Shown one piece after another: positions 43,078-51,487 of a stretch of DNA of 64,000 bases (within the stretch, counting starts at the first letter, position 1; each line of letters opens with the position of its first letter). The notes under the pieces were generated by a model. That model had not been told where the DNA came from, did not search any database, and saw only the letters and a list, made by a program, of their open reading frames with translations. The position numbers and the translations under genes are program-made. The stretch spans positions 62,001 through 126,000 of the forward strand of contig JAAWSO010000002.1 in the NCBI GenBank assembly GCA_022801595.1. Direction: 5' to 3'. The DNA comes from Clostridiales bacterium (GTDB taxonomy: Bacteria > Bacillota > Clostridia > Oscillospirales > Acutalibacteraceae).

Positions 43078-43906
43078 TTTAGAGGAAGAGTTGCTGCGCG
43101 CTTTGCGGGAGGACATTACCAGCGAGGACGTGACCACCAATGCGGTGATGCCGGAGCCTCGGCTGGGACAGGCGGAACTGATTTGCAAGGAAACCGGTAT
43201 TTTGGCGGGCCAGGAGGCCTTTCAGCGGGTCTTTACGCTCTTGGATGAATCCGCCGTGGTAGAATGGGCATTCCAGGACGGCGATGAAATCCAGAAAGGC
43301 GAGCGGGTGGCTTTGGTCCAAGGGGATATCCGAGCCTTGCTGTCCGGCGAGCGAGTCGCCCTCAATTACCTCCAGCGGATGTGCGGAATCGCCACCTATA
43401 CCCGGGATTTGGTCAAAGAATTGGATGGCTTCCCAACTAAGCTATTGGATACAAGAAAGACGACTCCAAATATGCGGTGGTTTGAAAAATATGCGGTTAC
43501 GGTTGGCGGCGGCAAAAACCATCGTTATAATCTCTCCGATGGAATCCTCATTAAGGATAACCACATCGGCGCGGCTGGCGGGGTGAAGCAAGCCATTGAG
43601 ATGGCCCGTGCTTACGCGCCTTTTGTACGGAAAATCGAAGTAGAAGTGGAGAATTTGGCGATGCTGGATGAAGCTTTGGAGGCTGGGGCGGATATTATCA
43701 TGCTGGACAACATGGATCTGGAAACTATGAAACAAGCGGTAGAAAGAGTGAAGGGGCGTGCAGAAACCGAGTGCTCTGGAAACGTAACCAAAGAGCGTCT
43801 CAAGGAAATCGCAGCGATCGGGGTAGATTTTGTATCTTGTGGGGCTTTGACCCATTCGGCGCCGATTTTGGATCTGTCCCTAAAAAATCTCAAGCCGATT
43901 GAATAA
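43049..43906 (+). CDS. nadC: Nicotinate-nucleotide pyrophosphorylase NadC
   Basis: A 285-residue enzyme converting quinolinate and PRPP to nicotinate mononucleotide. Key motifs: LREDITSEDVTT near the start, ERVALNYLQRMCGIAT (near residue 104), LDTRKTTPNMRWFEKYAV (near 135), HRYNLSDGILIKDNHI (near 158) and EVEVENLAMLDEALE (near 195). ATG 43049 has AAAGGA upstream; ATG 43067 is the alternative. Both overlap the end of nadB. Confidence 0.95.
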   Translation: MISGVTMKLNLEEELLRALREDITSEDVTTNAVMPEPRLGQAELICKETGILAGQEAFQRVFTLLDESAVVEWAFQDGDEIQKGERVALVQGDIRALLSGERVALNYLQRMCGIATYTRDLVKELDGFPTKLLDTRKTTPNMRWFEKYAVTVGGGKNHRYNLSDGILIKDNHIGAAGGVKQAIEMARAYAPFVRKIEVEVENLAMLDEALEAGADIIMLDNMDLETMKQAVERVKGRAETECSGNVTKERLKEIAAIGVDFVSCGALTHSAPILDLSLKNLKPIE

Positions 43907-43930
43907 ACCAAGGATAAAAGGAGGAATCAC

Positions 43931-44503
43931 ATGGACGGAGAAACACGGCGCAGAAGGATTCTCCAGTTGCTGCAAGCGAGCAAAAAGCCGATTTCCGGTG
44001 GGGAGTTGGCCAAGCGATGCAAAGTCAGCCGTCAGGTGATTGTGCAGGATATTGCATTGCTGCGGGCTTCCTGCCAGGGGATTTTATCCACCAACCGGGG
44101 CTATTTGATCGCCGCTGCCACCCCGGAATGTTTGCGAATTTTTACGGTGAAGCATGACAGCCAGGCCATTGAGGACGAGCTAAACCTGATTGTGGACTGC
44201 GGGGGAAGGGTGCAGGATATTTCCGTGGAGCATGGCATTTATGGTAAGCTTCAGGCGGGGCTTTCTATTGGCTGCCGCCGAGAGGTGGAGGAGTTTTTAG
44301 AGGCTCTTTCTCAATCCCCCACCCGCCCCCTTAATGAGTTGACGGACGGCATTCATTCCCATCTTGTTTCCGCCTCCACGGAACAAACCCTGGATTTCAT
44401 TGAACAACAATTGATCGTAAAAGGGTATTGGGTAAAATCCACGAAACCTTCCGACAAAACCGAAATTTTTTCGGTTGATGGCCGGGAAAAAATTGTGGTA
44501 TGA
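43931..44503 (+). CDS. niaR: NiaR/YrxA-type niacin-responsive repressor
   Basis: A 190-residue regulator with an N-terminal winged helix (GGELAKRCKVSRQVIVQDIA, near residues 23-42) and a 3H domain whose conserved histidines appear in VKHDSQ, VEHGIYG and GIHSHLVSA. NiaR proteins bind nicotinate and repress NAD genes. Its place in the nad operon and the TGTC/GACA repeats at 41623-41647 suggest autoregulation. Confidence 0.92.
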   Translation: MDGETRRRRILQLLQASKKPISGGELAKRCKVSRQVIVQDIALLRASCQGILSTNRGYLIAAATPECLRIFTVKHDSQAIEDELNLIVDCGGRVQDISVEHGIYGKLQAGLSIGCRREVEEFLEALSQSPTRPLNELTDGIHSHLVSASTEQTLDFIEQQLIVKGYWVKSTKPSDKTEIFSVDGREKIVV

Positions 44504-44541
44504 TAAAGAACGGAAAAATCAAAGTTTTGGAGGGAATGCAA

Positions 44542-45480
44542 GTGGTAAGACGATTGGTACTAGCTTTGGGGGGGAATGCTTTGGGAAATTCGCCCCAGGA
44601 ACAGCAGGCATTGGTGAAAGATACCGCAAAAACCATTGTGGATTTGATGGAAAGTGGTTATGAAGTTGCCATCGGCCACGGAAATGGTCCACAGATCGGT
44701 ATGATTAATCTGGCGATGGATTTGGCTTCCATGCATGACTGTAGTATGCCTTATATGCCGTTTCCTGAGTGTGGGGCCATGTCTCAAGGGTATATTGGTT
44801 ATCATTTGCAGCAAGCGATCCGCCAGGAAATGAAGCGGCGGGGCATCCAAAAAGAAGTAGCCAGTATCATTACCCAAGTGGTGGTCCGAGAGGATGATCC
44901 TGCCTTCCAAAAGCCGGTTAAGCCCATTGGACGGTTTTACACCAAGGAAGAAGCCCAGCGGCAGGCGCAGGAAAAAGGGTTTGCCTTTGCGGAGGATTCC
45001 GGGCGAGGATATCGCCGGGTCGTCGCTTCTCCCACTCCCCAATCCATTGTGGAGCTACCAGTGGTGCGCCAACTGGTAGAGCAGGGCAACGTAGTAATTA
45101 CCGTGGGCGGCGGCGGCATCCCGGTAATCGAAACAGAGCAGGGATACCAAGGGGTGGCCGCCGTGATCGACAAAGACAAGTCCAGCGCGAAACTGGCCCA
45201 GGATCTGGAGGCGGAAATGTTGGTGATCCTCACTGCGGTGGAACAGGTCTGTATCCATTACAACAAGCCGGAACAGACCGCCTTGTCCGCGATGACGGCA
45301 GCGCAGGCGGAGCAATACATTGCGGAAGGCCATTTTGCGCCAGGCAGTATGCTGCCTAAAGTAGAGGCGTGTTTGTCTTTTGTCCGTTTCAACCCCAAGG
45401 GGAAAGCGCTGATTACATCGCTGCAAAAAGCAAAAGAAGCCTTGGAAGGCCGTACCGGTACGGTTATCACATTTTCATGA
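44542..45480 (+). CDS. arcC: Carbamate kinase
   Basis: A 312-residue enzyme that makes ATP from carbamoyl phosphate, or the reverse. Typical marks: VLALGGNALG at the start, GYEVAIGHGNGPQIG near residue 45, VITVGGGGIPVIE near residue 185, GVAAVIDKDKSSAKLA near 203 and the end KGKALITSL...GRTGTVITFS. The start is GTG at 44542, seven bases after GGAGGG. No arginine deiminase or carbamoyltransferase gene is nearby, so the source of carbamoyl phosphate is elsewhere. Confidence 0.94.
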   Translation: MVRRLVLALGGNALGNSPQEQQALVKDTAKTIVDLMESGYEVAIGHGNGPQIGMINLAMDLASMHDCSMPYMPFPECGAMSQGYIGYHLQQAIRQEMKRRGIQKEVASIITQVVVREDDPAFQKPVKPIGRFYTKEEAQRQAQEKGFAFAEDSGRGYRRVVASPTPQSIVELPVVRQLVEQGNVVITVGGGGIPVIETEQGYQGVAAVIDKDKSSAKLAQDLEAEMLVILTAVEQVCIHYNKPEQTALSAMTAAQAEQYIAEGHFAPGSMLPKVEACLSFVRFNPKGKALITSLQKAKEALEGRTGTVITFS

Positions 45481-45509
45481 GAGAACGCAAGAAAACGAGC
45501 GGATGATCT

Positions 45510-45562
45510 ACACGTCAATCAATGGGGCCAATATCCTAAATTGGTTGACGTTCCTCTTTTTT
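45510..45562 (+). terminator. Terminator after arcC
   Basis: CGTCAATCAA pairs with TTGGTTGACG around a long loop, then CCTCTTTTTTGG. Confidence 0.6.
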
Positions 45563-45587
45563 GGGCGTTTTTGAGCTGGAATCTTGA

Positions 45588-45617
45588 TTGACAGGGAAAA
45601 GCACTCCATGTTACAAT
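45588..45617 (+). promoter_or_regulatory. Promoter of pspA
   Basis: TTGACA (45588-45593), an 18-base spacer and TG-T-TACAAT (-10 at 45612-45617). Confidence 0.7.
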
Positions 45618-45689
45618 AAAAGCATACAGAATCCTAGTGAAAAAAAGAGGAAATCTGTGTATTTTATAGAACAAAAGGAGACAGCAACG

Positions 45690-46355
45690 ATGGCTATTTT
45701 TTCAAGAATTGGTGACATTTTAAAGGCCAACATCAATGATTTAATCGACCGCGCAGAAAATCCCGAAAAGATGGTAAAGCAGATTATCATTGATATGGAG
45801 GAACAGTTGACTGACGCTACCCAAGCGTTGGGGCAAGCCATGGCTAGTGAAAAACAAGCCCAGCGGCAGTTGGAAAATGCCAAAAAGTCCTCCCAGGAAT
45901 GGGAGCAAAAAGCAAAAATGGCATTGCAGGCCGGAAACCAAGATTTGGCCCGCCGTGCCTTGGAAAGCAAAGTGAATGTCGATAAGAACATAGCGGGGTT
46001 TCAGGCTTCTTTCGATACCATCCACATGCAAGTGTCCCAGATACGGGATAATGTACAGGTACTTCGCTCTAAGCTGGATGAGGCCCGTGCTCGCCAGAAT
46101 ATGCTGATTGCCCGTGCCCGTATGGCGGAGGCGCAAAAGGGTATCGCCACTTCTTTGAGTGGAACGGATTCTTCCAGCGCCTTTTCCAAGCTGGATAAGA
46201 TGGAGCGCAAAATTGAAGGGAAAGAAGCGGAAGCTGCGGCATTCAGTGAGTTGGCTGGCGACAACAATGCAGTTGCCAACGAATTTGCAGACCTTGAGAA
46301 AAATGCTGCTGTAGATGCTGAATTACAGCGTCTGATGAACGAATTGAATCAATAG
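45690..46355 (+). CDS. pspA: PspA/IM30-family membrane-stress protein
   Basis: A 221-residue coiled-coil protein of the PspA/Vipp1 (ESCRT-III-like) family that coats and repairs the inner face of the membrane. The start MAIFSRIGDILKANINDLID and MVKQIIIDMEEQLTDA are typical. Most of residues 25-190 are helical. The ATG at 45690 follows AAGGAG. A BAM/GIDE-domain membrane protein follows 13 bases after and probably works with it. Confidence 0.93.
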   Translation: MAIFSRIGDILKANINDLIDRAENPEKMVKQIIIDMEEQLTDATQALGQAMASEKQAQRQLENAKKSSQEWEQKAKMALQAGNQDLARRALESKVNVDKNIAGFQASFDTIHMQVSQIRDNVQVLRSKLDEARARQNMLIARARMAEAQKGIATSLSGTDSSSAFSKLDKMERKIEGKEAEAAAFSELAGDNNAVANEFADLEKNAAVDAELQRLMNELNQ

Positions 46356-46368
46356 GGGGACTGGGGTT

Positions 46369-47178
46369 ATGCCTCTTATCATAGGCATTGTATTGATTCT
46401 GGCTGGCGGGGCATATGGGGTGATTTTCTTTCTGCGCCATGGAAAACGCGCGATGGAAATGAAATACATGCGAACCTCCACCATTGGGGAAGCCGCAGAA
46501 ATCATCGACAGCATGTCTGAGGTAGATTTGACTTATCGCCATTACGTGGAATTAAAGGGTGTGGTGCAAAGCGAAGCAATGGTTCTGGCGCCATTTACCG
46601 AGCGGGAGGTGGCGTATTATGAAAATCGGTTGTCCTCGGTACGTCAGGACAGCCATGTGATTACCGACGATAAAGGGAATCGGAGGACCATTACCAATAA
46701 GGTGGAGTCCTTGCTGTCCAACGAAAAAAGCTCGGTGGAAATCTACATCACTGACCTTAGCGGCCCAACCAGAGTATATTTAGATATGAATAGCTTTGGA
46801 AACCAAGTGGAGCTGATGCCGGCCTGTGATCGGTTTGAGCAGGAAAATTCCCCTTGGATGCGCAGTTTCAGCGCACGGACTCATTTTATGTTTCCCCATA
46901 CTGGCTCCCACTTTTTGGGCTACCGGCTGCAGGAAGAAATTTTTGCGTCGAACCAACCCTTGTATATTTTGGGAGAAATGTACAAGCAAGGAGATCGGTA
47001 CTACATCGGCCGTTCGGTACGGGACAAAAAGCCCTCTATGGTTTCTTACAAGTCAGAGGATGAGATTATTAGCAATGTAAAAAACAAGCGTATCCTTTCC
47101 ATTGTGATCGGAATCCTTGGCATTTTGGTAGGCGCGGCGGCGATTGCATACTATTTTCTTGGATATACCCCAAAATAA
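46369..47178 (+). CDS. Membrane protein with BAM/GIDE-type domain, partner of PspA
   Basis: A 269-residue protein with one N-terminal and one C-terminal TM helix. Residues about 40-230 resemble the GIDE/BAM ('beside a membrane') domain known from mitochondrial MULAN: LKGVVQSEAMVLAPFTEREV then YYENRL, a long beta region, and LYILGEMYKQGDRYYIGR. It lacks the RING finger, as bacterial forms do. The domain lies between the two helices. It is co-transcribed with pspA, which suggests a membrane-stress function. Confidence 0.75.
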   Translation: MPLIIGIVLILAGGAYGVIFFLRHGKRAMEMKYMRTSTIGEAAEIIDSMSEVDLTYRHYVELKGVVQSEAMVLAPFTEREVAYYENRLSSVRQDSHVITDDKGNRRTITNKVESLLSNEKSSVEIYITDLSGPTRVYLDMNSFGNQVELMPACDRFEQENSPWMRSFSARTHFMFPHTGSHFLGYRLQEEIFASNQPLYILGEMYKQGDRYYIGRSVRDKKPSMVSYKSEDEIISNVKNKRILSIVIGILGILVGAAAIAYYFLGYTPK

Positions 47179-47237
47179 ACAAGAAAACAGAAAATTTTTT
47201 CTTAATTTTCATTTCGCTGGTTTTCAGAAAGAATCTA

Positions 47238-47277
47238 GGCTGGCAGAGGCTTTGGAGCCATTTGCCGGCTTTTTTGT
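47238..47277 (+). terminator. Terminator of the pspA operon
   Basis: GGCTGGCA with inner GGC pairs with GCC and TTGCCGGCTTTTTTG. Confidence 0.8.
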
Positions 47278-47332
47278 TAGAAAATTTTGGAAATAAGTGG
47301 CGCCCAATGCATTGAAAAATAACGAAGCATTT

Positions 47333-47455
47333 GGTATAATAATCTCACGAAACGTAATATTTTTTGATTAGCGTCTCCCCTGTGCAAGCCGTAAGGAATC
47401 CTGCGTTTTTTGTATTGGGGACAGAAATTTATGATAAGTTTGGCCAGGAGAGGTT
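47333..47455 (+). promoter_or_regulatory. Promoter and leader before the lipoprotein pair; weak relative of the recurring element
   Basis: Extended -10 TG/GG-TATAAT (47335-47341 region), followed by AATCTCACGAAACG, like the start region of the recurring element. The later core differs: a TCCCC/GGGGA hairpin spans about 47375-47420. It lies in the 346-base gap before the lipoprotein genes. Confidence 0.45.
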
Positions 47456-47457
47456 GT

Positions 47458-47508
47458 ATGGAACAATTTTCTATATTTGAGTTAGGATGGCCAAATGGAT
47501 ATTTTTAG
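47458..47508 (+). CDS. Possible 16-residue leader peptide
   Basis: MEQFSIFELGWPNGYF followed by TAG. It has a very strong site (AGGAGAGG) seven bases before its ATG and ends 17 bases before the lipoprotein start at 47525, next to that gene's own GGGAGGA. Rich in aromatic residues (F, F, F, W, Y). It may be a translated leader that sets expression of the next gene. It could also be chance. Confidence 0.35.
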   Translation: MEQFSIFELGWPNGYF

Positions 47509-47524
47509 TTGGGAGGAATATAGG

Positions 47525-48421
47525 ATGAAAAAACAAGCAGCTCTTGTATTGTGCGGTATGCTGGCTATGACCAGTGTACTGGCAGGATGCGGCAATGGGA
47601 ATGAGAATATCAGTTCGATGGTTTCGGAAGCAGGTTCCCAAGTGGAGAGTGAAGGCCGGGTGGATACCCCAACCGATGCAGTGGTAAACAAGCAAATGAC
47701 CGTGGCAGAGAATGTGTATACCAAAGAAAAGATCAATGTAAAATACCCCATCGTGGGAAAGATGGATGTTCCTGAGTCTGCCAATGCAGTCAATACCCTG
47801 ATTCAGCAGGACATGCTTGCCGTGATGGACCAGTATCTTTCCATTAGCCCCAGTTATGCAGGTACCTTCAATTATGAACTCCTGTATAACGACGGTAAAA
47901 TCCTATCGATCGTTTATCGTGGTACCCTAACTGCGGGCGATGCTGCATATCCGATTAATGCGGTATTTACCACCAACATTAACCTGGAAAAAGGAGAGCG
48001 GATGTCCTCAGGAGCCCCGGAAAAAGCAGCCGAAATTGCCAATTTGCTGATTAGTGGCAAGGGGTATGAAGTAGTTGGGGAAGAGGAACTTCAGCAGGCC
48101 GTTATCACAGCCCTGACAGCCATGGAGCCAGAAACGCTGACCAAAACCATTGCGGAAGCAGATTTTGGCCCTGATAAGAAGCCGACTGCTTTTACCGCTT
48201 ATGCAGGGGAAAATAAAGTAGCGGTTTACCTGCCTGTAGAGCACGCGATTGGGGATGTGGCTATCGTTACCTTGACTTTGCCAGGGACCGAGCCAGCGGA
48301 GGGCACCCAGAGCACGCCGGAAGAAACCGTTCCTCAAGAAACAACCAGCCAAGTGAATTCTTCTCAAGCGAATAGCTCCACCTCTTCCCAAGCGCCTGTA
48401 GAGAGTGAGAAAAAAGCATAA
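47525..48421 (+). CDS. Predicted lipoprotein, first of two paralogues
   Basis: A 298-residue lipoprotein with lipobox SVLAGC near residue 18. A short linker is followed by a globular domain beginning INVKYPIVGKMDVPESANAV, then NTLIQQD, which has the look of DUF4163/DUF3298-type extracytoplasmic domains. A Ser/Thr/Gln-rich tail of about 45 residues ends it. ATG 47525 follows GGGAGGA. It shares its core with the next gene (about 25-30% by eye). Function unknown. Confidence 0.72.
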   Translation: MKKQAALVLCGMLAMTSVLAGCGNGNENISSMVSEAGSQVESEGRVDTPTDAVVNKQMTVAENVYTKEKINVKYPIVGKMDVPESANAVNTLIQQDMLAVMDQYLSISPSYAGTFNYELLYNDGKILSIVYRGTLTAGDAAYPINAVFTTNINLEKGERMSSGAPEKAAEIANLLISGKGYEVVGEEELQQAVITALTAMEPETLTKTIAEADFGPDKKPTAFTAYAGENKVAVYLPVEHAIGDVAIVTLTLPGTEPAEGTQSTPEETVPQETTSQVNSSQANSSTSSQAPVESEKKA

Positions 48422-48429
48422 TATTGTGC

Positions 48430-48471
48430 ATGCGGCTGTTTCCAAGAGCAGACAGCTGCATTTCTTTATCA
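48430..48471 (+). terminator. Terminator between the two lipoprotein genes
   Basis: ATGCGGCTGT (48430-48439) pairs with ACAGCTGCAT (48452-48461), followed by TTCTTTATC. Confidence 0.65.
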
Positions 48472-48706
48472 AAAACAAATTTGGAAAAAAATGTAAAATA
48501 GTAGATTCCAGAATCTGCTTACCTGCATAGTCTGATAGCATAGCCGGATACCCTCCAGGAAATGAACTGCTTGCTCCGCTGATTGATTTTTGTTTTACCT
48601 GTGGAAGAGAACATAAAATGTTGCAGAAAAGCTCCCTCCCGGAAGGGAGCAATGGTTGGAAAATAGGATGAAACTTTGCATTCAAGCGATAAGGAGAGGA
48701 TGAAAC

Positions 48707-49546
48707 ATGAAGAAAAAAGGGATCGCAATTTTTTGCGCCATGTTGGTTGCGGCCACTGTCTTGTCTTTCGCAGGCTGTAGCAAATCCGAAGATAACGCCA
48801 GTTCCGTAGCCAGTGTAGAGAGTCAATTGGAGAGTGCAACGGAAAGCTCCGAAGTAGCTGAGGATGATGGCTTGGACAAAAATGAACAGATGGAAACTAA
48901 GATCGAGTCATTGGTCAATGGCGCCGTCACAATCAATTATCCGGTATTGAGCAAAATGGATGTAGCGGAGAAGCAGGAGAAGGTAAATGCCCTTTTGCTC
49001 CAGGACGCTAAAACCTGTATGGCGAATCATTTTCCATCAGGGAATACCAGCGCTGGGATTATGGACGTCACGGAAGGCTACCACAGCAAGGAATATCTGA
49101 GTTTTGTCAGTATTGGTTCTTTTGTCAGTGAAGGAGAAAAAGACCCGAAAATGGTCTTTTACGTAACCAACTTGAATTTGCAAACTGGCGAGCGTTTTCA
49201 GACTCCGGTTCGGGAAAATGCCGCCGTCTTAGCAAAAACCATCCACAGTGGAGAAGGCTACAGTGTTCTGACTCCTTCCGATGATTTGAGGGAGCAGCAA
49301 AAAGCCTATTTGATGGGACTTTCGGAAGCGGACTTGATCGCTTTGTTGTCTGGCTGCGACTATACAGCGGAGGATTCCAAACCCAAGTGTTTCTCCTACC
49401 CATTGGGTGAGGGAAATTATGCGATCTATCTTCCGGTATCCAGCAGCTTGACTGGCTATGCAACGGTGCAGGTTCGGATGGACGCTCCAGCAGCTTCCCC
49501 TTCTAGTGTGGCTTCAACATCTTCCACTGCCAGCGAAACAAACTGA
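48707..49546 (+). CDS. Predicted lipoprotein, second of two paralogues
   Basis: A 279-residue lipoprotein with lipobox LSFAGC near residue 23. After an acidic Ser/Glu linker comes a domain beginning VTINYPVLSKMDVAEKQEKV and NALLLQD, matching the preceding lipoprotein, and a short Ser/Thr/Ala tail. AAGGAGAGG lies seven bases before the ATG. A 285-base gap before it holds a terminator and a CTCCCT/AGGGAG hairpin near 48630. The paralogues may be sensors or anti-sigma-like partners, but nothing shows it. Confidence 0.72.
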   Translation: MKKKGIAIFCAMLVAATVLSFAGCSKSEDNASSVASVESQLESATESSEVAEDDGLDKNEQMETKIESLVNGAVTINYPVLSKMDVAEKQEKVNALLLQDAKTCMANHFPSGNTSAGIMDVTEGYHSKEYLSFVSIGSFVSEGEKDPKMVFYVTNLNLQTGERFQTPVRENAAVLAKTIHSGEGYSVLTPSDDLREQQKAYLMGLSEADLIALLSGCDYTAEDSKPKCFSYPLGEGNYAIYLPVSSSLTGYATVQVRMDAPAASPSSVASTSSTASETN

Positions 49547-49607
49547 TTTCCATGAGCCCCCAGTTTTCTCGGTAAGGGTTCTCTTACTCCAGAACAGGAA
49601 TTGGATT

Positions 49608-49641
49608 CAGCACGGCATGACACAGCCGTGCTGTTTTGTTT
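49608..49641 (+). terminator. Terminator after the lipoprotein pair
   Basis: CAGCACGGC pairs with GCCGTGCTG, followed by TTTTGTTTATC. Confidence 0.85.
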
Positions 49642-49820
49642 ATCATCAAGTGGCACCATTTGACAAAAATGTTTGGATTTTTTTGTGATCCTTATAGCAG
49701 AAAGTGGGATTTTTTTAGAATCCAAAATAAACGTGGATTTTCCAAAAATTAGTGGTAAAATAGAGAAGAAGAAAACTCTCATTTTTGATGTTAAGATCAT
49801 TTCAGAAGGGAAGGGATGCT

Positions 49821-51224
49821 GTGAAATACCGGTGGGATAAAAAATATCTCCATTGGGGTGTGACAATTTTTTTGGTTGTACTAGCAGGAATGGCATGCTT
49901 TGGCGCATTTTTCCAATTTCCAGCTTTGTTGGGTACCGTGAAGTGGATTCTTGGCGTGTTTACCCCGGTTTGGTATGGCCTGGTCATTGCGTTTTTGCTC
50001 AACCCACTGATGAAACTTTTTGAAAAATTATATATTCGAATCTTTCAAAAGCAGTTTCGCAAGGCCAAACATCCAGCCCGGTTCCGAAGTATTTGCCGAG
50101 CGGTTTGTGTACTGTTAGCAGTTTTGGTCATGCTGGCAATTATTGCGGGACTGTTATGGATGGTGATTCCCCAATTGATTTCCAGCGTGGAGGGGATCTT
50201 CGGAAACTTCGAGTCTTACTACGCCAATCTACAACATTGGCTGAATGGAACCTTGAAAAATAATCAGGACTTTGCCGGTGTGATTGGGGTGGCCATTGAA
50301 AAAGGCTTTGAGGCGGCGAAAACTTGGATTAACAACAATGTGATTTCGCAAATCGACAACATTATCAGCGGAGTCACCTCTGGAATTTTGAGTTTTTTCG
50401 TTGTTCTGAAAGATCTGATTATTGGGTTTATCATTGCCATTTACCTGCTGTTCAGCAAAGAGAAGTTTATTGGACAGTTGAAGAAAACCACCTATGCCTT
50501 GATGAAAAAGGAGCGGGCCAATGCCCTGATCCGTACTGGCCAGGACGCCAACCATTATTTTGGCGGCTTTATCATCGGCAAAATTTTGGACTCTGCGATT
50601 ATTGGAGCGCTTTGTTTCATTTTAATGAGCATTTTCCAAATGCCGTTTGCTCCTCTGGTCAGCGCGATTATTGGAGTAACCAATATCATTCCGTTTTTTG
50701 GGCCGTTTATTGGCGCTATTCCCAGCGGCATCCTGATTCTCATGGTGGATCCTATGCAGTGCCTGTATTTTATCATTTTGATTATTGTTCTTCAGCAGTT
50801 TGACGGAAATATCCTGGGACCCAAGATTTTGGGAGACTCCACTGGGCTTTCCGGCTTTTGGGTTATCTTTGCTATTGTAGTGTTTGGCGGTTTATTTGGG
50901 GTGTTTGGTATTGTCATTGGTGTGCCAGTGTTTGCTTTGATTTACTCCTGGTTCACACGGCGAATTACCCAGTCTCTCAAGAAGCGGAAAATGGCGCTGG
51001 ATACCCATACCTACATGGAATCAGGGTGTATTTATGAGGATGATCCAGAAATTGATGTGGACGGCGAGCATTATTCCACGCCGGTTAAAGTAGATCCAGC
51101 TAAGCGGGAAGCGGAGAATCAGCGGCATGCCAAAAAGAAGGTTTCTGGCTGGATAAACCGTCTCCGGGAAAAACGAAAAAAAGAATTGGAAGACGGCAAT
51201 TCGGATGGCGATAACAAATCTTGA
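49821..51224 (+). CDS. AI-2E/PerM-family transporter, first of two paralogues
   Basis: A 467-residue membrane protein of the AI-2E (PerM/YdiK) family with about eight TM helices. It has the usual long amphipathic region (residues about 95-200) and the family stretch PFFGPFIGAIPSGILILMVD near residue 295. A basic cytoplasmic tail of about 75 residues follows. Relatives act in Na+/H+ exchange or export of small molecules; the function here is unknown. The start is GTG at 49821 behind AAGGGAAGGG, matching the start of its neighbour. Confidence 0.88.
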   Translation: MKYRWDKKYLHWGVTIFLVVLAGMACFGAFFQFPALLGTVKWILGVFTPVWYGLVIAFLLNPLMKLFEKLYIRIFQKQFRKAKHPARFRSICRAVCVLLAVLVMLAIIAGLLWMVIPQLISSVEGIFGNFESYYANLQHWLNGTLKNNQDFAGVIGVAIEKGFEAAKTWINNNVISQIDNIISGVTSGILSFFVVLKDLIIGFIIAIYLLFSKEKFIGQLKKTTYALMKKERANALIRTGQDANHYFGGFIIGKILDSAIIGALCFILMSIFQMPFAPLVSAIIGVTNIIPFFGPFIGAIPSGILILMVDPMQCLYFIILIIVLQQFDGNILGPKILGDSTGLSGFWVIFAIVVFGGLFGVFGIVIGVPVFALIYSWFTRRITQSLKKRKMALDTHTYMESGCIYEDDPEIDVDGEHYSTPVKVDPAKREAENQRHAKKKVSGWINRLREKRKKELEDGNSDGDNKS

Positions 51225-51310
51225 CGTTTTTACTCCGTATAGTAGCATAAAAGAGGAAGTTTTTTCTTTCTACATATGTGAAAAAAGATACATGATTTTC
51301 TTGGAGAATT

Positions 51311-51420
51311 ATGGTACAATAATCACATGAGGCAGCAATGTGTGGGATCGCGGTTTTTTAAAGGACGGTAACGTGTGCAACGTGTCCTCCGCAGGTGTGA
51401 TGCCATAAAAACAACCAAAG
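51311..51420 (+). repeat. Copy C of the recurring leader element
   Basis: TG-G-TACAAT (51312-51320) then AATCACATGAGG. Later AACGTGTGCAACGTGTCC then TCCGCAGGTGTGATGCC, ending CCATAAAAACAACCAAAG. GCGG (51350-51353) pairs with CCGC (51389-51392), enclosing GGAC/GTCC and a T-run. It is very like copy D at 4139-4170. It lies between the two AI-2E genes and is the likely promoter and leader of the second. Confidence 0.55.
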
Positions 51421-51487
51421 AAATTCCCCGCATTCTTTTTTATTCTTGGCTGGAGAATGAAAGAGTGCTGGAAAGGATGATGATAAT

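Noticed and set aside
48628..48650. CTCCCT/AGGGAG hairpin before the second lipoprotein as a terminator
   Set aside because: It is not followed by T residues; mentioned only as a leader hairpin.
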